Assembly (NCBI GenBank): GCA_937919155.1
Contig: CALFPM010000149.1
Location: forward strand, 1-28,118
Source: an uncultured Clostridia bacterium
GTDB taxonomy: Bacteria; Bacillota; Clostridia; Oscillospirales; Acutalibacteraceae
Direction: 5' to 3'
Length of the DNA stretch: 28,118 nt
The translations under genes and the position numbers were made by a program. Shown here in pieces: positions 8,055 to 15,233 of the stretch; position 1 is the stretch's first letter, and every line of letters starts with the position of its first letter. The notes beneath the pieces are model-generated. The model was not told where the DNA came from, searched no databases, and was given only the letters and a program-made list of their open reading frames with translations.

Positions 8055-9080
8055 TTATCTTCCCACCCTTGCAAGCTTAACCACTGTCTGTTCAAGCACA
8101 AGACGTTTGTTGAGTGCGGAACTCTTGAGCGTTGTGTCCGCCCAAAGCAAAATTTCAATGCATTCGCCGATATCATCAAAAGAGAGAGATGAGCCGCTTC
8201 TTGCCGCGTTGGTAAGTCTGAATTCTTTGCCTGCGTAACTGTAATGTTTGGCAATCATTTCGGCTCGGTTGCCCGATTTGACGGCAGCCCTCGCCCTGTA
8301 AATATCCGAATACTGTGCAATAAGTGCGCCGAGAATCTGAAATTCATCCTCACGCTGCTCAAAAAGCACGGAAAGTTTCTTGAAAGCACCGTCAAATCTG
8401 CCTGCAGTAAGGTCTTTTATCATATCAAAAACCTTTGCATCCAGACTCTTGATGCACACCGCATCAACATCGCTTTTCTGAACAAATTCATCCTGTGCAT
8501 ATGCACAGACCTTTTCTGTTTCGTTAAGCAATGTGTTAAGGTCACTTCCCACACAGGAAATAAGATATGAAGCGACACCCGAAGCAAAAGGCTTACCGCG
8601 TCTTTTGGCACCGCTTTCAAGCATTTTGATAAGTTCAACGGTTGTTTTTTTCTCAAATTTAACTGCAAAACCGTATTTTTCAAAAAGTTTTATAACTTTT
8701 GTCCACTTTGCACCCTTAGGCTCATAAGCAATGAACGAAAAGACAAGCGCACAGTCATCAGGGTTTTCTCTGACAACGCGTTCAAGCTGCTCGAAGCCGT
8801 TTTCATCAAGATTGTCCAGCGGAAAATCCTTAACAAGAATGCACTTAGTTTCCGCCATCATAGGCACTGCTTCTGCCGCCTCATAAATCTCCGAAAGAGT
8901 GCATTCCTTTCCGTCAAAAGTATGGAAATTGAAGTCTGCAAAAGCCGAATCAACCGTTTTTGAAACGATTTTATCTACATATGTTTTTTTTAAATAAGCT
9001 TCTTCGCCGTAAATAAGATAAACACCCACGGGATTCTCCCTGAGTTTTTCTTTTAAAGCAGATTCATTCAAAGCCGGCAT
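8055..9080 (-). CDS. holA: DNA polymerase III delta subunit (clamp loader)
   Basis: A 341-residue protein of the HolA/YqeN family, which opens the sliding clamp within the clamp-loader complex. The start PVGVYLIYGEEAYLKKTYVDKI is the family's N-terminal strand and degenerate P-loop region. CALVFSFIAYEPKGAKWTKVIKLFEKYG, the helical EKKTTVELIKML part and the C-terminal EILLWADTTLKSSALNKRLVLEQTVVKL helix are typical. Length is normal. It begins 21 bp after comEC, the classic comEC-holA neighbourhood of Firmicutes; an AAAGGAC ribosome site precedes the ATG. rpsT, often found next, is absent. Confidence 0.95.
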   Translation of the reverse strand: MPALNESALKEKLRENPVGVYLIYGEEAYLKKTYVDKIVSKTVDSAFADFNFHTFDGKECTLSEIYEAAEAVPMMAETKCILVKDFPLDNLDENGFEQLERVVRENPDDCALVFSFIAYEPKGAKWTKVIKLFEKYGFAVKFEKKTTVELIKMLESGAKRRGKPFASGVASYLISCVGSDLNTLLNETEKVCAYAQDEFVQKSDVDAVCIKSLDAKVFDMIKDLTAGRFDGAFKKLSVLFEQREDEFQILGALIAQYSDIYRARAAVKSGNRAEMIAKHYSYAGKEFRLTNAARSGSSLSFDDIGECIEILLWADTTLKSSALNKRLVLEQTVVKLARVGR

Positions 9081-9101
9081 AACTGTCCTTTCCGAGAGGA
9101 A

Positions 9102-11321
9102 TCAATCCTTCTCTGCTTTAAGATTACCGTCAAGGGCGCGCAACACCACATTGCCGTTTCCGCCCGTTGAAAGAAAAGATTTTTCAGGAAACGCCGAATA
9201 TTTTTCAAAGTTTTCGACTCTCGTTTTTTCCGCGCTGAGAACATAAAACGATTTGCCGGAATCAAACACTCCGAAAGGAAAATTACTTCTGGAAATTATC
9301 ACATCGGCATTTTTCAACGCCTGCGGTAAAAGGCTGTAATCGAATGACGGATCAAAACAAATCACCGCAGAAATATCGTCAGTTTTTATATAAGTACAAT
9401 AATTATTTCTGATATTATATGACTTTACAAAAATATTTTCGGTTATGTGCGTATCGGTAAAACTGCGTTTTTCACTTTTGGTAACCATTAAATCAAGTCC
9501 GTTAGGCAGCCCGTCAAAGTATAACGAGTCAGGTACCGAAGTGTTCAGGACACCGCGCAGATATGCACTTGAAGCATCTTCATCACGGGGAACAAAAACC
9601 ACATCAAGCTCCCCGCCCGCCTCAGAAATCAAATCGTTGATAACCGATGCACCGAGAAATTCACTACCCCCTGCGCCTATAAGTATATTTTCTCCGCCTG
9701 TACTCACCAAAACCGTTGTGCCGTTACCGCAATCCGCAACCGTTATCCGCGTTTCTTTTGACTCTGATAAAGACAGAGTAACCCAGCACAGTGAAAACAT
9801 AACGGCGCAAACTGCAGCCGCAACAGCATAAATATTTTTCCGTAAAACCGAGGTAAAGACAACAACAATGCAAAACAAAAATATCCCGCCAAGAATAATT
9901 GCTATTTTATCGGAACTTACCCCAAATACAAACAAATCAAACTCTGCAAGATACGATGAAAGAGCTATCATACACCTGCAAAGGATTTTTGAAACAAAGG
10001 CAGGAAGATTGAATTCAAGAGGTATAAGCAGACCTGCAAATGCTCCGAATGCGCTCAAAACCATTGTGCATCCAGCAAGAGGAACAGCAATGAGATTTGC
10101 CGCAAAGCTCAAAAAATTAAAACTGTTGTTGATTCCGAGACTGACAGGCAATGTGAATGCCGTTGCCGAGAAAGTAACCATAAACGGAAAAACCGCCTTA
10201 CGCAACATTCCCGAAACAAACTTGTTCTTTATTTTATCAATCAGCTGCACCACATCGGGTTCGATATACAGGCCGTAAAGAAGAATGCCTACAGTTGCCA
10301 AAACAGATAATTGCAGAGATTCCGAACCCATGGAAAACGGCTTAAACACAGCAAGAACCGCTATAGCGAATCCCAAAGAATTAAGAGATTCCCTTTGCCT
10401 GAGAAAAACATTTCCGACAAGAAATACAAGCATCATAATACCCGAGCGGATAACCGAATAAGTCATTCCTGCAACGAGCATAAACAAAACAACACCGCAG
10501 GCGGCAATAACATTGCAAACTCTGAAATTCAATCGGGTTTTCTTTAAAATTTTCAGTATAAGCATTACCCACAAAGAAAGATGGAAACCCGAAACACATA
10601 TTATGTGTGATATGCCAAGTGTATTGAAATCAGAATAAATTCTGTCCGGCAACGCTGCTTTGTCGCCAATCAGAAGAGCAAGAGCAAGCGCTCCGCATTC
10701 ATCGGGCATAATCCTGTAAACCGCCGCCTTTATCCCCTCTCTGAAATCAATAACATTTTTCATAAAAGGCTTTTCTGAGTCGGAAATATTATAAACGAAA
10801 TAGTCATCATTTGCAGGATATGCACCCAAAAATACACCGCGTGCCTTATATGTTTCCGCAAAGCTTTCATCGTAAGCACCCAAAGCAAAAACATTAAAAT
10901 CACCCTCAATGACATCATAAGGCTCAATTTCGGGAGGCGTAGAAAACACCAGTCTGATATCAACATCAGTGCTCTCGCCGCTGATTTCAAAAACATTTGC
11001 CATGTAATAATAATTACCGTATTTTATTTCAGGCATATCGGTAATTTCGGCTTTGATTGTGCATCCTGTTTTTCCGTCATACTGCATTGCAGGATTATAG
11101 ACAAAAGCATTTTCACATATCAGCAATGAGCACGCAACAACCGCAGAAACAAAAATAACTGGCAATGTTCTGTTACGCCTTACACTTTTGACAACCAGAC
11201 ACACAACCAGAGCGGCGGCAAAAACTGCAAGAGCAGTTACCGTCACTCCGATTTCAAATTCAAAAAACAGGGCCATTACAAAAAACAGCGTAAAACCAAT
11301 TACGGCATACGGTCTTGCCAT
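9102..11321 (-). CDS. comEC: ComEC/Rec2-family DNA-uptake channel with degenerate C-terminal hydrolase domain
   Basis: A 739-residue polytopic membrane protein. After N-terminal helices comes a soluble OB-like domain (about 60-190), then the Competence core with DKAALPDRIYSDFNTLGISHIICVSGFHLSLWVM and about eight further helices up to residue 515. In transformable Firmicutes this protein carries single-stranded DNA across the membrane. From residue 525 there is the shape of the usual metallo-beta-lactamase domain, but its metal site is gone. The normal DVGQGD is ADCGNG, LIDTG is LIGAGG, and where HxHxDHxGG belongs (about 577-590) the protein reads PRDEDASSAYLRG. It is therefore unlikely to be a nuclease. 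It sits between the apt-like gene (20 bp) and holA (21 bp). Whether this organism takes up DNA cannot be told from the window. Confidence 0.93.
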   Translation of the reverse strand: MARPYAVIGFTLFFVMALFFEFEIGVTVTALAVFAAALVVCLVVKSVRRNRTLPVIFVSAVVACSLLICENAFVYNPAMQYDGKTGCTIKAEITDMPEIKYGNYYYMANVFEISGESTDVDIRLVFSTPPEIEPYDVIEGDFNVFALGAYDESFAETYKARGVFLGAYPANDDYFVYNISDSEKPFMKNVIDFREGIKAAVYRIMPDECGALALALLIGDKAALPDRIYSDFNTLGISHIICVSGFHLSLWVMLILKILKKTRLNFRVCNVIAACGVVLFMLVAGMTYSVIRSGIMMLVFLVGNVFLRQRESLNSLGFAIAVLAVFKPFSMGSESLQLSVLATVGILLYGLYIEPDVVQLIDKIKNKFVSGMLRKAVFPFMVTFSATAFTLPVSLGINNSFNFLSFAANLIAVPLAGCTMVLSAFGAFAGLLIPLEFNLPAFVSKILCRCMIALSSYLAEFDLFVFGVSSDKIAIILGGIFLFCIVVVFTSVLRKNIYAVAAAVCAVMFSLCWVTLSLSESKETRITVADCGNGTTVLVSTGGENILIGAGGSEFLGASVINDLISEAGGELDVVFVPRDEDASSAYLRGVLNTSVPDSLYFDGLPNGLDLMVTKSEKRSFTDTHITENIFVKSYNIRNNYCTYIKTDDISAVICFDPSFDYSLLPQALKNADVIISRSNFPFGVFDSGKSFYVLSAEKTRVENFEKYSAFPEKSFLSTGGNGNVVLRALDGNLKAEKD

Positions 11322-11341
11322 TTTGCAACTTCCTTTGGATA

Positions 11342-11881
11342 TTACTTTTCAATAAGAGGAATCACACCGAGGAATACGATATCATCCCTTTCAGCGGCAT
11401 CGCCCTCTGCAAGAACTGCCGCTTTTGCAACAACATTTGTATCAAATTTTGCACAAAGCTCCTCAACTGCTTTAAGAGACTCGCCTGTGCTGATAACATC
11501 ATCAAGAATAACAACGCGCTTGCCTCTTATCTGTTCACCCTCAACACCATCAAGGATAAGGGTCTGCTCGGACGCAGTTGTGATTGAACGGACATTTACC
11601 GTTACGGGGTCTTTCATATAAAGCTTTGCCTTTTTGCGGACAACGAAATACTTTTTCCCGCTCTGTCTTGCCATTTCATAAGCAAGAGGTATGCTCTTTG
11701 CCTCGGGAGTGACAATATAATCAAACTCGGGAAGTCTTTCGAGAAGCTTCTGTGCGGAATGAACGGTAATCTCAACATCGCCGAAAAGAATAAATGCGGC
11801 AATATCAAGCTTATCGCTGATTGGGCATCGGAGCAAATCACGCTCCATGCCCGCTATATCAACTCTGTAATATTCTGACAT
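11342..11881 (-). CDS. Adenine phosphoribosyltransferase-like protein
   Basis: A 179-residue type I phosphoribosyltransferase. The PRPP-binding motif is VVILDDVISTGES (123-135), and VTPEAKSIPLAYEMA (57-71) and FVVRKKAKLYMKDP (79-92) correspond to the adenine-specific Apt pattern (PEARG and RKPGKLP regions), though both are altered. Apt enzymes make AMP from adenine and PRPP. The divergence of the substrate-side motif means the base used could differ (for example a xanthine or regulatory role), so no symbol is given. It lies 14 bp after the hit gene and 20 bp before comEC. Confidence 0.8.
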   Translation of the reverse strand: MSEYYRVDIAGMERDLLRCPISDKLDIAAFILFGDVEITVHSAQKLLERLPEFDYIVTPEAKSIPLAYEMARQSGKKYFVVRKKAKLYMKDPVTVNVRSITTASEQTLILDGVEGEQIRGKRVVILDDVISTGESLKAVEELCAKFDTNVVAKAAVLAEGDAAERDDIVFLGVIPLIEK

Positions 11882-11895
11882 AATGCTCCCCCCTA

Positions 11896-12231
11896 TTAAC
11901 CTGCGGGCCAGCCAAAATCACGGCCGCTCATAAGGTGAAAATGAATGTGCTTGACTGTCTGACCTGCGGAATCACCGCAGTTATTGACGATTCGGAAGCC
12001 GTCAAGATTCTTTTCTTTTGCAATCTTTGCTGCAACCTCAAAAACATGGGCAACAAGTCCGCTGTTTGTTTCATCGATTTCTGCAGCTGATTTAATATGC
12101 TCCTTAGGAATTATAAGAATATGCACGGGTGCCTGAGGCTCGATATCGTTGAATGCAATAACTTTATCATCCTCATAGACCTTTGTTGTGGGAATTTCAC
12201 CGCTGATTATTTTACAGAAAATGCAATCCAT
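11896..12231 (-). CDS. HIT-family nucleotide hydrolase (HINT type)
   Basis: A 111-residue histidine-triad protein. HIHFHL (95-100) is the catalytic triad and CIFC (3-6) is the common zinc pair of bacterial Hint/Hit proteins; the IISGEIP, VYEDD and ALVIPKEH-like stretches are typical. Such proteins split AMP from amines or aminoacyl-adenylates, which fits its place directly after an aminoacyl-tRNA synthetase gene (16 bp gap). The frame could open at a GTG at 12240, but an AGAGGAA ribosome site ends there and lies nine bases before the ATG at 12231, so the ATG is chosen. Confidence 0.94.
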   Translation of the reverse strand: MDCIFCKIISGEIPTTKVYEDDKVIAFNDIEPQAPVHILIIPKEHIKSAAEIDETNSGLVAHVFEVAAKIAKEKNLDGFRIVNNCGDSAGQTVKHIHFHLMSGRDFGWPAG

Positions 12232-12247
12232 ATTAAACACTTCCTCT

Positions 12248-14875
12248 TTATTTTATCATTTCCTTAACGATTTCAACAACTGCATCCATAGCAGCAGCGA
12301 TGTTTGAAACATCCTTTGTGCCCGCCATTGCACTGTCGGGTCTGCCGCCGCCTGAACCGCCTGCAAGCTTTGAAACAGCCTTAACAATATTGCCTGCGTG
12401 TGCACCCTTTGCAACTGCATCCTTACCGCAGGCACAGGCAAAGTTTGCGCTTGCGCCGTTTATGCCGCAGATAACTGCAACTGCATTGTCATTTTCCTTG
12501 ACCTTATCGCACATTGAACGAAGGTCGCCGGGGTTAACACCCTCAACGGTTGTAACAACAAGGCTTACACCGTTCACATCAACAGCATTGCCCATAAGAT
12601 CACCGGTCTTGAGCTGTGAAAGTTCTGAACGAATCTGCTCGATTTCCTTTTCCTTTGCTTTAAGGTCATTCATAAGTGAATTTGCTTTCTTATCAAGTTC
12701 GCTTACATTTGCAAGCTTCATAGAAGCTGCTGTATTTGCGATAAGTGCATTGTTCTTTGCGATATACTCAAGTACACCGTAGCCTGTTACAGCTTCAATT
12801 CTGCGCACACCTGCGGCAACGGATGACTCTGAAACAATCTTGAAAAGACCAAGCTTGCCTGTATTGTCAACATGAGTACCGCCGCAAAGCTCTGTTGAGA
12901 ACTCGCCCGCTTTGACAACGCGCACAACATCACCGTATTTCTCGCCGAAGAGAGCCATTGCACCTGCTTTTTTAGCTTCTTCAATGGGCATTTCAGTGCT
13001 TGTTACGGGAAGTGCAGAAAGAACGATTTCATTAACTTTCTTTTCAACTGCTGCAAGTTCCTCAGCAGTAAGTGCAGAAAAATGAGTGAAGTCAAATCTC
13101 ATCGCAGTATCATTTACAAGCTGACCTGCCTGCTCAACATGTGTGCCGAGCACTTCACGGAGAGCCGCCTGAAGAAGATGGGCTGCAGTGTGATTTCTCA
13201 TAATTGAGTTTCTTTTTTCTGCGTTATAAACGGTAACAACCTTGTCACCAATCTTGATGCCGTCACCTGAAAGTACACCGTGATGAAGATATGCGCCGTC
13301 AGGGTCTTTTGTTGTGTTTGTAACTTCAAAAACACTGTCACCGATTCTGATTACACCTGTGTCACCAACCTGACCGCCGCTTTCCGCGTAGAAGGAAGTT
13401 TTATCAAGAACAATAACCGCACTGTCACCATCGTTGATAAAATCTTTTCTTTCGCCTTCTGAAACAAGAGCAAGAATTTCAGCTTCTGTGTTGTTTTCTG
13501 TATAACCTTTAAACTCTGTTTTTGCAATATCCTTGAATGAAACACCGTTGTTTCTCCAGTCTGAATCCGCGGCATTTCTCTTTGCACTTTTCGCCTTGAG
13601 TCTTGCTTCTTCAACAAGCTGACGGAATTTTTCCTCATCAACAGTCATGTTCTTTTCGTTTGCGATTTCTTTTGTAAGGTCAATGGGGAAACCGTAAGTA
13701 TCCTGAAGCTTGAATGCATCTTCTCCCGAAAGAATACCGTTTTCGGATTTTTCCATCATTTCATTGAGTAGACCGAGACCTGAATCAATTGTCTTATAGA
13801 AGCTCTCTTCTTCGGTTGAAATAACCTTCTTGATATAATCCTGCTTTTCAACAAGGTTAGGATATGCATTTGAATTTTCAGCAATAACGGTATCGCATAC
13901 TTCTGCAAGGAAGGGTCTGTCAATACCGATAAGTCTTCCGTGACGTGCAGCTCTTCTGAGAAGTCTTCTGAGAACATAGCCTCTGCCGCTGTTTGAGGGA
14001 AGAACACCGTCACCAACCATAAATGTTGTGCTTCTGATATGGTCGGTAATAACGCGGAGTGAGATATCCTTCTTTTCATCATCATGGTAATTGAGCTTTG
14101 CAATTTCCATAATGTGTTTCATAATGTTACGAACAGTATCAACCTCAAAAAGGTTGTCAACATCCTGCATTACGCAGGCAAGTCTTTCAAGACCCATACC
14201 TGTGTCGATGTTGGGATTTGCAAGACGGGTATAATTATTTTTACCGTCATTTTCAAACTGTGTGAAAACGAGGTTCCATACTTCGATAAATCTGTCGCAT
14301 TCACAGCCTACCTTACAGTCAGGGCTGCCGCATCCCTTTGAAGGGCCTCTGTCAAAATAAATTTCCGAGCAGGGGCCGCAAGGTCCTGCACCGTGCTCCC
14401 AGAAGTTATCTTCCTTGCCGAAGCGAACCATATGCGAAGGGTCAACGCCAACCTCTTTTGTCCAGATATCATAAGCTTCATCGTCTTCAAGATAAACGCT
14501 GACATAAAGAAGCTCCTCGGGAATTTCAAGAACTTTTGTGAAGAATTCCCAAGCCCAAGCGGTTGCTTCGTGTTTAAAATAATCACCAAACGAGAAGTTG
14601 CCGAGCATTTCAAAATATGTGCCGTGACGTGCAGTTTTACCTACATTCTCAATATCAGGTGTACGGATACACTTCTGACAGGTTGTAACTCTGTTTCTGG
14701 GAGGAGTTACTTCACCTGTAAAGTATTTTTTCATAGGAGTCATACCTGCGTTAATAAGCAGAATGCTCTTATCTCCCTGAGGAACAAGTGAGAAGCTGGG
14801 CAATCTCAGATGATCCTTTGACTCAAAAAATGCGAGATATTTTTCTCTTAATTCGTTAAGACCTGTCCATTTCAT
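12248..14875 (-). CDS. alaS: Alanyl-tRNA synthetase
   Basis: An 875-residue class II synthetase that charges tRNA-Ala. The N-terminal catalytic domain holds motif 1 around LINAGMTPMKKYFTGE, motif 2 in CQKCIRTPDIENVGKTARHGTYFEMLGNFSFGDYF and motif 3 in NIDTGMGLERLA. The editing domain has the zinc motifs HTAAH (in MRNHTAAHLLQAAL) and CGGTH, which remove mischarged Ser and Gly. A coiled coil follows (about 710-750), then the C-Ala domain ending in the GGSGGGRPDSAMAGTKD block. Length is normal. AGGAGG lies 9 bases before the ATG. Expression is controlled by an alanine T-box in the leader, and it heads a run reaching ispF. Confidence 0.99.
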   Translation of the reverse strand: MKWTGLNELREKYLAFFESKDHLRLPSFSLVPQGDKSILLINAGMTPMKKYFTGEVTPPRNRVTTCQKCIRTPDIENVGKTARHGTYFEMLGNFSFGDYFKHEATAWAWEFFTKVLEIPEELLYVSVYLEDDEAYDIWTKEVGVDPSHMVRFGKEDNFWEHGAGPCGPCSEIYFDRGPSKGCGSPDCKVGCECDRFIEVWNLVFTQFENDGKNNYTRLANPNIDTGMGLERLACVMQDVDNLFEVDTVRNIMKHIMEIAKLNYHDDEKKDISLRVITDHIRSTTFMVGDGVLPSNSGRGYVLRRLLRRAARHGRLIGIDRPFLAEVCDTVIAENSNAYPNLVEKQDYIKKVISTEEESFYKTIDSGLGLLNEMMEKSENGILSGEDAFKLQDTYGFPIDLTKEIANEKNMTVDEEKFRQLVEEARLKAKSAKRNAADSDWRNNGVSFKDIAKTEFKGYTENNTEAEILALVSEGERKDFINDGDSAVIVLDKTSFYAESGGQVGDTGVIRIGDSVFEVTNTTKDPDGAYLHHGVLSGDGIKIGDKVVTVYNAEKRNSIMRNHTAAHLLQAALREVLGTHVEQAGQLVNDTAMRFDFTHFSALTAEELAAVEKKVNEIVLSALPVTSTEMPIEEAKKAGAMALFGEKYGDVVRVVKAGEFSTELCGGTHVDNTGKLGLFKIVSESSVAAGVRRIEAVTGYGVLEYIAKNNALIANTAASMKLANVSELDKKANSLMNDLKAKEKEIEQIRSELSQLKTGDLMGNAVDVNGVSLVVTTVEGVNPGDLRSMCDKVKENDNAVAVICGINGASANFACACGKDAVAKGAHAGNIVKAVSKLAGGSGGGRPDSAMAGTKDVSNIAAAMDAVVEIVKEMIK

Positions 14876-14931
14876 AATTAAAAATTCCTCCTGAAGGGCA
14901 ATTTTGACCCTGATTTTTCTGATTAATAAGG

Positions 14932-15008
14932 AAAAAAAGGTGCAGAATCACAACTCGGATATGGGACGGCTTTCGCCGCGGTACCACCCAAATTGTGCAG
15001 ACTGCACC
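14932..15008 (-). terminator. Regulated terminator of the alaS T-box
   Basis: On the minus strand GGTGCAG (15008-15002) pairs with CTGCACC (14945-14939), and after a small internal loop CACAATTTGG pairs with CCGAGTTGTG (ten pairs, two of them G-U). TTTTTTT follows (14938-14932). The helix encloses the T-box core instead of sharing most of one arm with it. An alternative small hairpin, GTGCA-GTC-TGCAC, uses the same 5' arm. Confidence 0.75.
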
Positions 15009-15170
15009 ACTCATTCCTTTATAACGCAAGGTAACGCCGCCGTTCTTCACGGCAGAGCTCGGGAGCGGCACTCTGATGCTTTTATGCTTAACGGCTGTTT
15101 CAGCAGCTCAGCCGTCTCTCTGTGAAGCAAGCAACAGATTATTCTCCGTCAGCGCTTTTAATATTAACTG
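14932..15170 (-). ncRNA. T-box riboswitch leader of alaS (tRNA-Ala sensor)
   Basis: This fills the 358-bp gap between alaS and the next gene. The minus strand contains the T-box core TGGGTGGTACCGCGG; its bulge TGGT is complementary to the ACCA end expected of tRNA-Ala. The antiterminator pairs GGG with CCC and GCGGC with GCCGT around a GAAA loop. Stem I has a 7-bp distal helix (ACGGCTG/CAGCCGT) and a base pairing near ACGG and CCGT. GCC at 15069-15067, just before GCTCCC, is my best candidate for the specifier (an Ala codon); GCT in the nearby GAGCTC is the alternative. In this class uncharged tRNA-Ala stabilises the antiterminator and allows alaS transcription. The terminator is listed separately. 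Confidence 0.93.
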
Positions 15171-15176
15171 ATTAGT

Positions 15177-15204
15177 ATTATATCACCTTTGCGACAATTG
15201 TCAA
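15177..15204 (-). promoter_or_regulatory. Consensus sigma-A promoter of the alaS operon
   Basis: On the minus strand, a perfect TTGACA (15204-15199) and a perfect TATAAT (15182-15177) are separated by 16 bp. Transcription should begin near 15170, at the start of the T-box leader. The promoter lies immediately after the stop of the sigma-like/WG gene, with no terminator between them. Confidence 0.92.
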
Positions 15205-15233
15205 GCAATCACAGCAAAGGATGCTCTCATGAT

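Noticed and set aside
9868..10278. Plus-strand frames opposite comEC.
   Set aside because: They mirror hydrophobic comEC codons and have no ribosome site or domain.
12248..14875. Several minus-strand frames of 60-115 codons in other phases inside alaS.
   Set aside because: They are out-of-frame shadows of an intact synthetase.
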